From contig CAVTCJ010000008.1 of NCBI GenBank assembly GCA_963733145.1, positions 62,001-126,000 on the forward strand: 64,000 bases of DNA, given 5' to 3'. Shown here piece after piece: positions 7,917 through 16,029 of this stretch. This DNA is from JAHIKV01 sp963733145. GTDB lineage: Bacteria > Planctomycetota > Planctomycetia > Pirellulales > Thermoguttaceae. The translations under genes were made by a program, and so were the position numbers. The notes beneath the pieces were generated by a model. That model did not search any database, was not told where the DNA came from, and was given only the letters and a program-made list of their open reading frames with translations. Position 1 is the stretch's first letter. Every line of letters begins with the position of its first letter.

Positions 7917-8637
7917 CAACACTCTGCTGACCGCCGAGGGACGCGCCGGGCTCGAGCGCACGATGCTCGTCCGCCATCGGCTCGAGCCGCAATACGCCGA
8001 CCTCGAACAGCAGCACCAGACCGCCGCGCTGGGCATGTGGGTCTTCCTGGCCACCGAAGTCATGTTCTTCGGCGCCCTGTTTCTCGCGGTCGGCGTTTAT
8101 CGCTTCCTCTACGCGGCCGAATTTGAAGCCGCCAGCCGGCGCCTCAATTGGGAGATCGGCGGGCTGAACACGCTGGTCCTGCTGGTGAGCAGCCTGATGA
8201 TCGTCTTGGCGGTCCATCATGCCCAACACGGCCGCCGCAACTACGTCATGCTCTTTCTCGGGCTGACCGCCCTGCTGGGCTTGTGTTTTCTCGGCTTCAA
8301 GGGGCTCGAATACTACTTGGACTATCTCGACAATCTGATACCCGGCTGGAAATTCAATCCCGACGAGTGGGTCGCGCAGGCCGGGCTGCGCCCCGACCAG
8401 GTGCCGCACGTCAAGCTGTTCCTGTTCTTCTACTGGGTGATGACCGGGCTGCACGCCCTGCACGTGACCATCGGGATTTGCGCCGTGTTGGTGATGCTGC
8501 TGCTGGCCCGGCGGGGCACTTTCTCGGCGGCCTTTTATTCGCCCCTCGACGTGACCGCCCTGTATTGGCATTTTGTGGATATCGTGTGGATCTTCCTGCT
8601 GCCGACGCTGTACCTGCTGGGGACGCACCATTGGTAA
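7906..8637 (+). CDS. coxC: CoxC, cytochrome c oxidase subunit III
   Basis: A membrane subunit that stabilises the oxidase core. In its 243 residues one sees a soluble N-terminus, then hydrophobic segments starting at TAALGMWVFLATEVMFFGALF, the block FWVMTGLHALHVTIG-like (here FYWVMTGLHALHVTIGICAV), and the C-terminal signature YWHFVDIVWIFLLPTLYLL. A hydrophilic insert after the third span (YYLDYLDNLIPGWKFNPDEW) is common in members of this branch. The ATG at 7906 overlaps the end of coxA, so the two are probably translationally coupled. Confidence 0.93.
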   Translation: MNPSNTLLTAEGRAGLERTMLVRHRLEPQYADLEQQHQTAALGMWVFLATEVMFFGALFLAVGVYRFLYAAEFEAASRRLNWEIGGLNTLVLLVSSLMIVLAVHHAQHGRRNYVMLFLGLTALLGLCFLGFKGLEYYLDYLDNLIPGWKFNPDEWVAQAGLRPDQVPHVKLFLFFYWVMTGLHALHVTIGICAVLVMLLLARRGTFSAAFYSPLDVTALYWHFVDIVWIFLLPTLYLLGTHHW

Positions 8638-8640
8638 GTT

Positions 8641-8744
8641 GTCGTCCAAAAACAACTTCGGTATATGTAGGACAGCCGCCCCCGGCTGTCCAAAGCGATT
8701 CGCACAGCCGAGGGCGGCTGTGCTACAAGTTGTTTTTGGACGAC
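8641..8744. repeat. MITE-like palindromic element between coxC and coxD
   Basis: Perfect 18-base inverted ends (gtcgtccaaaaacaactt at 8641-8658 and its complement at 8727-8744) enclose a second palindrome built from gtaggacagccgc and gcggctgtgctac arms. The outer sequence gtccaaaaacaactt also occurs at 5079 next to a different core, so these repeats have a modular build. Confidence 0.85.
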
Positions 8745-8761
8745 CGCTAAGGAGAACGAAC

Positions 8762-9070
8762 ATGTCCGAACGCGCAGCTTCGCCCGCCGCCTATGTTATC
8801 GTGTTGGCGGTGCTCGTGCTGTTGACCATCGGCACGGTGGCATTGTCCTTTGTTCCCAGCACGGGCACGATGCGCATCGTCGCCGGCCAATCCATCGCCG
8901 TGGTGAAGGCCTCACTGGTCGTGCTCTTTTTCATGCACGCCTTGCGCAGCACAGCGCAGATCAGGACGGTCATCGTCATCACCGTCTTTTGGCTTGCGGC
9001 CATCCTGTTGGGACTGACGTTCAGCGATTACATAACGCGGGGAATTATTCCAAACTTGCTGGGACATTAG
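8762..9070 (+). CDS. coxD: Cytochrome c oxidase subunit IV-like small membrane protein
   Basis: A 102-residue protein with three membrane spans (AYVIVLAVLVLLTIGTVALS, SIAVVKASLVVLFFMHA and a span around VFWLAAILLGLTF), typical of the bacterial subunit IV family that helps assemble the oxidase. The motif VKASLVVLFFMHALRS is characteristic. The ATG at 8762 follows ctaaggagaac, a good ribosome binding site. The gene closes the oxidase operon, 125 bases after coxC, with the MITE-like element in the gap. Gene symbol assigned by position and family. Confidence 0.85.
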   Translation: MSERAASPAAYVIVLAVLVLLTIGTVALSFVPSTGTMRIVAGQSIAVVKASLVVLFFMHALRSTAQIRTVIVITVFWLAAILLGLTFSDYITRGIIPNLLGH

Positions 9071-9095
9071 CGATCGCCAATCATCGGAGCCGACT

Positions 9096-9554
9096 ATGAC
9101 CAAAACGTCAACGATGCAATATCCGCTCCTGGAGCCGGGCCTGGTCTCCATGATCTTGGGTGCGGTGGGGCTGTTCCTGGCATTCCTGCCGGTCCTCGGC
9201 ATTCCGCTGGGCGGATTGGGGCTGCTCTTCGGCTGCTGCGGCCTCGTGCTTGCGCTGGTGGGTGGTTGGACCAGTCTCCGCTTGTCCGTTCTGGGAATTG
9301 TGCTGTCGGGATTCGCTTTGGGGGTCGGGCTGGCGATCGTGCTTGCTCCGGCGGATTGGATCCCCCGTCATGGGATTCCGCCCATCACGCAACCCGAGTC
9401 CAAGAGCCCCTATATTCCGCCTCCCGCCCGCCCGACCTCCGCTTTTTCTTTTTCCGGACACAGGTTGTTGCCATTGCGCAGGATCGGGAGTCGCGGGAAA
9501 GGGGACGGGCTCCGTCGCAGCGACAGTCCATCCCTGCCAGACGGCTTGCGGTGA
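9096..9554 (+). CDS. Small membrane protein, DUF4190-like
   Basis: The N-terminal 75 residues hold two long glycine- and leucine-rich hydrophobic stretches (LVSMILGAVGLFLAFLPVLG and GLLFGCCGLVLALVGG) plus a third around LSVLGIVLSGFALGVGLAIVL. This is the layout of small DUF4190-type membrane proteins; function unknown. After a proline-rich SPYIPPPARPTS segment the C-terminus becomes low in similarity to anything recognisable, and a shorter native end just after PPPARP is likely, so the last 40 residues may be out of frame. It starts 25 bases after coxD and may be the last gene of the operon. Confidence 0.6.
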   Translation: MTKTSTMQYPLLEPGLVSMILGAVGLFLAFLPVLGIPLGGLGLLFGCCGLVLALVGGWTSLRLSVLGIVLSGFALGVGLAIVLAPADWIPRHGIPPITQPESKSPYIPPPARPTSAFSFSGHRLLPLRRIGSRGKGDGLRRSDSPSLPDGLR

Positions 9555-9602
9555 CCGTGTCTGTCCGGCTACCGGGCCATTGTTTATCTCACCGCCAATG
9601 GA

Positions 9603-10130
9603 TCAATGGCTTAGCTTGCCGACCGCCGCTTCGAGCGCTTTCCGCTCGTCCGGCGTGATTTTGGGGAGGTGACGGAGGAAGGCGACGATCTGCCAGATTT
9701 GCTGGTCGGTGTGGGTCGTGCCGAAGGCCGGCATACCGGTCATCCGCACGCCGTCGTGGACCACGAGATACAGTTGGCCGTCGGTCATTTCCTGCGTATC
9801 GCCCCACAATTCGGGCGCCGGGGGATCGAGGCCGCGGCTGAATTCTCTAGGCTCAACCGAGGGCGCGCCGTGGCAGAGGACGCAGCTTTCGCAGTAATGC
9901 TCCCGCCCTGCCGCCTGCGCGGCCTCGTCGGCGGACGGATTCTGCGTGTCTTCGGCATGAGTGCTGACCCAACGGTCGTAGAGCCAAGGGCCCACCAGTC
10001 CTTCCGGACCCCGAGGCCCTTCGATGGCGGACATGCTCATTCCGCCGGCTTGGATAAACGCGGCCGAGACCACGAAGAACAGAACGACGGCCGTAAAAAA
10101 GCCGATGACGAACCACAGTAATTTGCGCAT
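9603..10130 (-). CDS. Membrane-anchored monoheme cytochrome c
   Basis: Probably a periplasmic electron carrier anchored to the membrane by an uncleaved N-terminal span (LLWFVIGFFTAVVLFFVVSAAF). The heme site is CVLCH in REHYCESCVLCHGAP, and the distal Met ligand is likely in GVRMTGMPAFG. The C-terminal helix IWQIVAFLRHLPKITPDERK is typical of class I cytochromes c. The start at 10130 is chosen because MRKLLW begins the membrane anchor; a longer frame upstream adds only polar residues. It is transcribed toward the oxidase operon and could donate electrons to that oxidase; this is inference from position. Confidence 0.85.
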   Translation of the reverse strand: MRKLLWFVIGFFTAVVLFFVVSAAFIQAGGMSMSAIEGPRGPEGLVGPWLYDRWVSTHAEDTQNPSADEAAQAAGREHYCESCVLCHGAPSVEPREFSRGLDPPAPELWGDTQEMTDGQLYLVVHDGVRMTGMPAFGTTHTDQQIWQIVAFLRHLPKITPDERKALEAAVGKLSH

Positions 10131-10270
10131 AATCGACCCTTCCATCTGAGTGTGGGACTGGCGGTGTATTAGCTCATCCGTAAACACGGGCGGAGTTGGA
10201 TATTTGTCCTGGGAATTTTGTAACCGTCCCCCGTGAACGATTACGGTTTTACCGAGCGGACGCGAACCGC

Positions 10271-11401
10271 TCAGGCCTGAAACCTTTCGATCGTCTGTAA
10301 AAAACTGATCACGCCTTCCCGGGTGAGCATTCCAAGTAGATGTCCGTCCGAGATCACAGGAAGCTGATTTACGCCGTCGGTGTCCATCTCTTGGAGCGCG
10401 CTGCCCAACGGCGCGTCAGGCCCGATCCATTTCACCTCGGCGGTGGGGATCATGGCCTGCGCGGCCGTAGTCGTCGGCCACTCATTGGCGGGCACCTCTT
10501 TGATGCGATGCAGCGTCAGCAGGCCGACCAACTGATCGCCGCTCTTGACCACCAAACTGCGCCGGCCGCTGGCGAGAATATGGTGATCGACGACTTGTTG
10601 CAGCGGGGTGTCGGCCGGAATCTCCGCATACTCGCGGTTCATGGCGTCCGTCACCTTGTGTCCGGCCAACAAGTGGTCCAAGGCCTGATATTGGAGTTGC
10701 ATGACCTGACCGTTGGCGGCGCTTTCCAGAAACCAACCGATGAAGGCAATCCACAGGCCATCAAGGAGCCGGCCGCTGAATATTTGCCAAACCCCCAGAA
10801 AAATGAAGGCAAAACCGATAAACCTTCCCAGACCGCCGGCGATGACCGTGGCCCGCCGAAAGTTCTTGGTTATGCCCCAGACGATGGCGCGGAAAACGCG
10901 TCCTCCGTCCAGCGGAAACCCGGGAATCAGGTTGAACACCACCAGCACGGCGTTGATCAGCGCCAAGTACGTGACCAGCGCAAGAGCGGCGGGAATCGGC
11001 GCCGCAACGGGCTCCAGCAGCCAGAACAATATCGCCAGCCCGATACTCACTGCCGGACCGGCGATGGCGATCCAGAATTCGGCGGCGGCGCTGGGCGGCT
11101 CCGCGCCGATCTGGGAAACGCCGCCGAAAATAAAAAGCGTGATCCGGGGCACCGGAACCCGATAGCTCAGCGCCACCACGGAATGCCCCAGTTCGTGCAG
11201 CAGCACGCTCACGAAAAGCATAATCGCCGTGATCGCCCCCAGGATCCAATACTGGACCGCCGGCCAGCCGGGAAACTCGGCGGGGAAGTAGCCCACCGCT
11301 AGTGTCCAGGTCAGCAATCCAAAGACCAGGAACCAGGAATAGTCCACGTCGATCAGGATGCCGAAAATGTGTCCCAGCGGAATGGCCGAGTTTCGATTCA
11401 T
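10271..11401 (-). CDS. Site-2 type membrane metalloprotease (M50) with tandem CBS domains
   Basis: An intramembrane zinc protease of the M50B/SpoIVFB-like group. The zinc motif HELGH is at residues 69-73 and the second motif NLIPGFPLDGG, which holds the third ligand Asp, is at about 157-167. Six or so membrane spans fill residues 1-215. The C-terminal 140 residues form a CBS pair (VTDAMNREYAEIPADTPL and AQAMIPTAEV, ending in GVNQLPVISDGHLLGMLTREGV), likely a nucleotide-sensing module. Start at 11401 (MNRNSAIPLG) is preferred over a longer frame because family members begin near here. No substrate can be named. Confidence 0.88.
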   Translation of the reverse strand: MNRNSAIPLGHIFGILIDVDYSWFLVFGLLTWTLAVGYFPAEFPGWPAVQYWILGAITAIMLFVSVLLHELGHSVVALSYRVPVPRITLFIFGGVSQIGAEPPSAAAEFWIAIAGPAVSIGLAILFWLLEPVAAPIPAALALVTYLALINAVLVVFNLIPGFPLDGGRVFRAIVWGITKNFRRATVIAGGLGRFIGFAFIFLGVWQIFSGRLLDGLWIAFIGWFLESAANGQVMQLQYQALDHLLAGHKVTDAMNREYAEIPADTPLQQVVDHHILASGRRSLVVKSGDQLVGLLTLHRIKEVPANEWPTTTAAQAMIPTAEVKWIGPDAPLGSALQEMDTDGVNQLPVISDGHLLGMLTREGVISFLQTIERFQA

Positions 11402-11824
11402 GGTTTGCTCCCAGAAATCTCCCCGGGCACATGGCCGGCCAAGGACTTCAGCCACATTGTCGTACAGGCGCCGCGCATGGGCGGCATTCCTGGTCCGCCT
11501 GTTGCCTTTATATTATACCCGTGCATACAATAGGCCAGTCGGGGTGTGGGGAGCGTTTTGGCAAGGCGAGGCTTCGCTTTCCTGCCGGGGGGAAGCAATT
11601 GTGCATCTTCGGCATTAACTCCACGGTATCGTGAAATCCCATTCGTTGACAGTCAGCTTGAAAATATCGTGAACCAATAGCCGGCGGCTATTACGACATT
11701 ATCTATCTGACCATCAATAGCTTGGGGTACATTTGCCGCGGCACGGGCGCCATCCACTATATAGCGCTGGAATCAGGGGCCTGAAAAGACACCTGTTGAA
11801 CTGTCGCCAGGAAAGGATCTTGCC
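11402..11824. other. Intergenic spacer between divergent protease genes
   Basis: About 420 bases between the M50 gene (-) and the CPBP gene (+). It should hold both promoters. I see no convincing gene, RNA or repeat here; only the ribosome binding site aggaaaggatc just before 11825 is clear. Confidence 0.5.
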
Positions 11825-12547
11825 ATGTCATCCAGCCCGCTCGAAGAACCGGACGGCACCGGAGCCGCCGAACAATACTGGTGGAGGGAGCAGGTCCTGG
11901 AGGTGTGGGCCTTCCTCTTTCTCATCGTGCCCTCGATGGCGCTCTCGCTGTTCGCCATCCGCCGAGGCCAACTCGGTTTTACGCTGACGGCCAGTGCGAT
12001 CATCCTCCGCGACCTCGCTCTGGTTGGCCTGATCCTGTTTTTCCTCTGGCGCAACGGCGAATCGCGCCGCCTGATCGGCTGGACATTCGGAACTCTATGG
12101 CGAGAAATTGTGTGGGGCATAGTGCTGTTCCCCTTCTTTTTCGGCGGCATGGCCGTTGTGGAACTGGCCCTCAGGCATGCCGGATTGACCATTCCCTCAA
12201 CTCCGCTCCCCTCGTTCCTCACGGCACGCGACATCCCACAGCTTATTCTGGCGCTGGCCTTGGTTACCGTAGTCGCGGTGTCTGAGGAGACGATCTTCCG
12301 CGGATACCTCCTGCTCCGCTTTGGATCGACAATGCGGAATATGTCTCTCGCGGTGCTCTCCAGCGCGTTGATTTTTTCGCTCGGGCACGGTTACGAGGGA
12401 ACCGCCGGGCTGGCCACCGTGGCGGTGATGGGCGTCGTCCTGGCACTGATTTATCTCTGGCGGGGGAGCCTCGTGGCGCCGATGGTGATCCATTTCCTCC
12501 AGGATTTCGTGGGCGTAGTGGTAATGTCCGTGCTGGGAATGAAGTGA
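11825..12547 (+). CDS. CPBP family intramembrane protease (CAAX-protease-like)
   Basis: A 240-residue membrane protein of the Abi/CPBP family, intramembrane metalloproteases of mostly unknown substrate. The three family motifs are present: EETIFRGYLLLRF (EExxxR), FSLGHGYEG (first His) and VIHFLQDF (second His). About six to eight membrane spans are visible, starting at LEVWAFLFLIVPSMALSLFAI. The start at 11825 has aggaaaggatc eight bases upstream. It is followed after 50 bases by the HtrA-like gene, so a two-gene envelope-protease operon is possible. Confidence 0.88.
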   Translation: MSSSPLEEPDGTGAAEQYWWREQVLEVWAFLFLIVPSMALSLFAIRRGQLGFTLTASAIILRDLALVGLILFFLWRNGESRRLIGWTFGTLWREIVWGIVLFPFFFGGMAVVELALRHAGLTIPSTPLPSFLTARDIPQLILALALVTVVAVSEETIFRGYLLLRFGSTMRNMSLAVLSSALIFSLGHGYEGTAGLATVAVMGVVLALIYLWRGSLVAPMVIHFLQDFVGVVVMSVLGMK

Positions 12548-12598
12548 GGCTTTCGGTAGCTTGATATTCATGTCATTTTCCATTTTGGGAGAGAAGCC

Positions 12599-13540
12599 AT
12601 GTCCAACGTCGATTTCGATCAACCTGCTCGTCCCCGATCCGGTGTTCTCTGGCTGATGTTGGCGACACTGGTAGTGATCGCCGTAGCGTTGTGGTGGCAA
12701 GTGTGGCCGCGCGAACCGGCGGGATTGGAACCCAATGCCAAGCTGCGGCCGGTGACCCCGCGGGGCAGCTTGGATGCCATGGAAAAGACGACCATCGCCA
12801 TCTTCCGCCAGAACTCGCCCTCCGTGGTCCACATCACGACCCTCGTCAATACCGCCACCGACGTCTTCGGCTTCAATGTCCAGCAAGTGCCCGAGGGCAC
12901 GGGTTCCGGCTTCGTATGGGACAAACAGGGGCGGATCGTCACCAACTTCCACGTCATTCGCGGCGCCGACGTGGCGCAGGTGGTGCTGGCCGATCATTCC
13001 ACCTGGAAGGCCCACCTCGTCGGGGCCTCGCCCGAGGGAGATTTGGCCGTATTGTCGATCGCCGCGCCGGCGGATCGCTTGCAGCCGATTATGGTGGGCT
13101 CTTCTCACGAACTCGAGGTGGGACAAAGCGTCTATGCCATCGGAAACCCTTTCGGCTTGGACCACACTCTGTCCACGGGGATCGTTAGCGCGCTGGGCCG
13201 CGTGATCAGCAGCCAATCGGGGCATACCATTAAAGGCGTGATCCAGATCGACGCCCCCATCAATCCGGGCAATTCCGGCGGACCGCTGCTGGACAGCGCC
13301 GGTCGCTTGATCGGGGTCAATACCGCCATTGTCAGCCCTTCCGGGGCCTTCGCGGGAATCGGCTTCGCCATGCCCGTCGACAGGGTCAATCGCGTGGTCA
13401 CGGAACTGATCCGGCACGGCAAGATCATCCGCCCGGCGCTGGGCATCGAGCCGGTGCCCGATCAGTGGGTGGCGAAACTGGGGCTCCGCGGTGTGCTGGT
13501 TCTGGCTGTGGCGCCCGATGGCCCGGCGGTGTGGTGGTCC
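12599..13540 (+). pseudogene. HtrA/DegP-like serine protease truncated before its PDZ domain
   Basis: An N-terminal anchor (SGVLWLMLATLVVIAVALWW) precedes a trypsin-like domain with all three catalytic residues: His in VTNFHVIRG, Asp in PEGDLAVLSI and Ser in NPGNSGGPLLD. HtrA proteins normally continue into one or two PDZ domains. Here the sequence reaches GVLVLAVAPDGPAV, the very start of a PDZ domain, and then runs into IS481-like sequence (gggagataata), with 36 foreign codons to a stop at 13648. The PDZ part was not found on the other side of the element. A truncated but catalytically complete protease could still be made. It may be co-transcribed with the CPBP gene. Confidence 0.85.
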
Positions 13541-13850
13541 AGGGAGATAATAAAACCGAACAGAGGAGCGACTGTCCCCCACGGAATGGCGGAAAAAGAG
13601 GGCCGTAAACAAGAGATTTTCCGGCAGCGTCACAGCGAGTGGCGTTGAAAACAGGCTTGCTGTTTGATAATTTGGTTGGGCCTTGACCGTGCTCGCGTCA
13701 TGGGCGCGCACTGGCAGCGCGACGGTCAAACGAGTGCCGCATCGTTGCTCAGGCTGCCCGCTTGAGCGCGACAACGGGCAGGTGCTTCCGTCCTCGATAG
13801 AAGTTGACTTCGATTGTCAGCTTCGCGCCAGAACTGCCGCGAACAAGTGC

Positions 13851-15113
13851 CTAGGATTTGGCACAAGGCGAACCCCGCGGCCAACGCGAGCGAACCTCAA
13901 ATCGTGGTTTGCGGTTGGCCGGATGGCAGCCATAGTAGACCTCGTCGGGCGTCTTTCCGCCGAGCCATTCGTGCGGGCGATGTTGGTTGTACCACTCGAC
14001 GATCGCCGCAAGCTCCTGCAGGAACCTTTCTCGGCGATAGGGAATCAGCAACAAACAGCCGAGTAGGGTTTTCAGCGTGAGGATGAACCGTTCGACCACG
14101 GCGATTGAACCGTGTTTGCCGATGGCGCCGAAACGCGGCTTGATGTTCTTGCGTTTGCACCAATGTCTGAAGCCCTCGTTCCAGAACTGGACGCCTTTGT
14201 CGCAGACAAGGTATTTGGGTTTGGCTTTGGCGGAGTGCATTGTGCGGCCCAGGAATGTCCGCACCTGTTCTGAGGTCGGCTGTTTGTCGAAGGTGGCCGC
14301 GGCCATCCCGCGGCGGGAAAAATGATCGACGGCGACCGCCAACCAATGACAGAACGGCCAACGTTGCAGCAGAGCGAACGGCGACCACGGGACCCAGAAT
14401 CCCGCCCCGGTTGGCACCACGGTCAAGTCGACGTGCCAAATATATCCAGGATATTTGGCGGTCACGATGCGCTGCTTGCCGTCTATGTGGGACAGGTTGG
14501 CATCCTGTCCTACGAAAGGTGCGTTCGGGCGACGGCGCTTTTCCTTGAGCATCCGGCCGACGGTTGTCGAACCCAGGTGCAAGCCGGCTCGGGCCAATGT
14601 CTCCGCGATCTTCACTTTGCCCATCGACGGGCAAAGCGTTTTCAGCCGATGGACAACGTAACGGACGCAGTCGGGGAACTTGTTGACCGGCTCGCGAAGT
14701 TGCACCAGGGCGTCGGGGCCTTCCTCGTCGAGCCGTTTCATCCAGGAGGCAATCGTGGCGGGTGTGACGAGAAATGCTTTCGCCGTTTGCTCCAGGGACC
14801 AGCCGCGGGCCGCTTTGAGTTCGAGTATCGCCATGCGTTCAGTGGGCGGATATTGTGGCCGACGGTGCGGCGGGATCGAAGCCATGCGGGCGTCGGTGAT
14901 GCGTTGCTGCTCATCACGCAATGCCAACTCCGCCGTCAGCCGTTCGACCTTTTCTGCCAGCCGGACTCGGGCGATGGGGCAGTTGGCCGCCCAACTGCGA
15001 GTGAATATAATGGCATAATGGGCCAAGGCGATTGTGTGGATTACGGCAGACTTGACCGAAGCGGTCCAACCCTTGGGCAAGGGAATATTTGGACGCTTAG
15101 AATGGACGAACAT
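13851..15113 (-). CDS. IS481-like transposase with helix-turn-helix N-terminus and rve core
   Basis: A 420-residue transposase. The N-terminus has a coiled segment (RLAEKVERLTAELALRDEQQ) and a helix-turn-helix (LEQTAKAFLVTPATIASWMKRL). The retroviral-integrase core shows Asp in IWHVDLTVVP, Asp in LVCDKGVQFWNEGF and Glu in SIAVVERFILTL, then QHRPHEWLGGKTPDEVYYG. A stop at 13851-13853 follows SPCAKS; in copy 2 the same codon is Trp and about 28 further residues follow (FYRGRKHLPVVALKRAA). Those codons remain intact after the stop here, so this is a recent nonsense change or a base error. Residues PFVGQDANLSHI come from an inserted repeat. Confidence 0.82.
   Translation of the reverse strand: MFVHSKRPNIPLPKGWTASVKSAVIHTIALAHYAIIFTRSWAANCPIARVRLAEKVERLTAELALRDEQQRITDARMASIPPHRRPQYPPTERMAILELKAARGWSLEQTAKAFLVTPATIASWMKRLDEEGPDALVQLREPVNKFPDCVRYVVHRLKTLCPSMGKVKIAETLARAGLHLGSTTVGRMLKEKRRRPNAPFVGQDANLSHIDGKQRIVTAKYPGYIWHVDLTVVPTGAGFWVPWSPFALLQRWPFCHWLAVAVDHFSRRGMAAATFDKQPTSEQVRTFLGRTMHSAKAKPKYLVCDKGVQFWNEGFRHWCKRKNIKPRFGAIGKHGSIAVVERFILTLKTLLGCLLLIPYRRERFLQELAAIVEWYNQHRPHEWLGGKTPDEVYYGCHPANRKPRFEVRSRWPRGSPCAKS
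14487..14513. repeat. Palindromic repeat inserted in frame in the IS481-like transposase
   Basis: A 27-base unit (gtgggacaggttgg followed by catcctgtcctac) forms a hairpin and equals nine codons, read on the minus strand as VGQDANLSH. Its arms resemble those of the internal palindrome at 8668-8725. Confidence 0.7.
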
Positions 15114-15274
15114 GGTTCTGCCCCCATGAGACGTGTGTGGTAGGAGAAGCAGAAAGTATGCGACGAAAGAAAGCTCATTTTACCAAGGACGCAGCCGGAT
15201 CAACAGATTCTGGCACGGCCGATCGTTCCGCAAGGCGAACAAGAAGCAATATCGCAGGCCGGGAGGAGGGCGGT

Positions 15275-15490
15275 GTGAAGTGGTGGCTCATGGCGATCTG
15301 GTTTGCGCTGACGAACCCGTTCCTCCGTTTACGGATTGCTCGGCTCCGTCGGCAAAATGCTTGGCAGGATGAGCAGCTTCGCCGACACGGGATCGATCCT
15401 GACACGATACCGGAGATTGTGGAGTTGCGTCGTCGATATGAGCAGGAGCGTCAGGAGAGGCTTGCCAAAGCGGCGGGAACGAGACGCTGA
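15275..15490 (+). CDS. Small hypothetical protein with one hydrophobic segment
   Basis: I do not recognise this family. The 71-residue product starts with a GTG placed just after a strong ribosome binding site (gggaggaggg), which decides the start. It has one hydrophobic N-terminal segment (WWLMAIWFALTNPFLRL) followed by a strongly charged helical tail (IARLRRQNAWQDEQLRRHG, then EIVELRRRYEQERQERLAK). This would suit a small membrane-tethered coiled protein. It lies between two pieces of insertion-sequence debris. Confidence 0.5.
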   Translation: MKWWLMAIWFALTNPFLRLRIARLRRQNAWQDEQLRRHGIDPDTIPEIVELRRRYEQERQERLAKAAGTRR

Positions 15491-15583
15491 TGTTTCCATG
15501 TGGCCAACAATCGTTTGACACAAGACGTATTTCAACCGGCGCAGCGGCAACCGTTAAATTCGTTGTCGAAATGAAACCCTGCC

Positions 15584-15838
15584 CTACGCCGCTTTTCGTT
15601 GGTAGTGCCGGAGCAGCCCGCCGAGTCGCTCGTGGCAGACCACATCACCAGGTCCCAAGCATTCAACCGGCTCGGGCTGCTCGCTCAGCAGCGGCGGTAA
15701 ATTGCCGAGCGACTGATGCGGGCGCCATTGGTGATAGTAGGCGACATACCTCGCGGATCGCCCAAATGAATGCCTGGGGACCGCAGGGCTGTCGGGAGCA
15801 CCTTGACGAAATTGTCGGCTGGCTGGCCGAAGAGGCAC
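15584..15838 (-). pseudogene. Transposase remnant (integrase C-terminal segment)
   Basis: Only the last part of an rve-type transposase is left, recognisable from RYVAYYHQWRPHQSLGNLPPL, the conserved segment just after the catalytic Glu. The tail reads PGDVVCHERLGGLLRHYQRKAA. No catalytic residues and no start remain. It differs from the IS481-like copies, so it represents another element. Confidence 0.65.
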
Positions 15839-16029
15839 GGACTCGTGGTTGGTGGAGATATGCCGTGGCCGTTCCAGGCAGCCGGTTCTTCATCCGGCGG
15901 ATGGTGGTTGGAGCAATTCGTAAATATATCGTAGGCTACGAAGCCAACGCCCGATCGGTGACAGGCGAGCGACGGACGCCTAGCGGAAGAAAGGCACTCA
16001 TCAATTCTTCCCCGATTTCATGGTTATAG
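15766..16029 (+). CDS. Conserved hypothetical fragment (MNAWGPQGCREHLDEIV type)
   Basis: The first 60 residues (MNAWGPQGCREHLDEIVGWL, then FIRRMVVGAIRKYIV) resemble a small protein often seen in planctomycete genomes as WG-x-x-GCR-x(3)-D-x-IV; its role is unknown. The upstream sequence is transposase debris, so it may be a 5'-intact survivor or a truncated gene. Its last 30 codons overlap the end of the giant gene on the other strand and look less protein-like. Confidence 0.4.
   Translation: MNAWGPQGCREHLDEIVGWLAEEARTRGWWRYAVAVPGSRFFIRRMVVGAIRKYIVGYEANARSVTGERRTPSGRKALINSSPISWL

Larger units (their letters stand above)
13541..15130 (-). mobile_element. IS481-like insertion element, copy 1
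   Basis: One end lies near 13541, where cagggagataata begins; the same end is found at 47032 in copy 2. Shared sequence (cagaggagygactgtcccccacg) continues through the non-coding end and the transposase. The other end is not precisely placed, near 15113-15130. It interrupts the HtrA-like gene. Confidence 0.65.

Noticed and set aside
5853..8063. Open frame of 736 codons on the minus strand across coxB and coxA
   Set aside because: It mirrors conserved oxidase genes; composition is rich in His, Arg and Gln as expected for an antisense frame in G+C-rich DNA.
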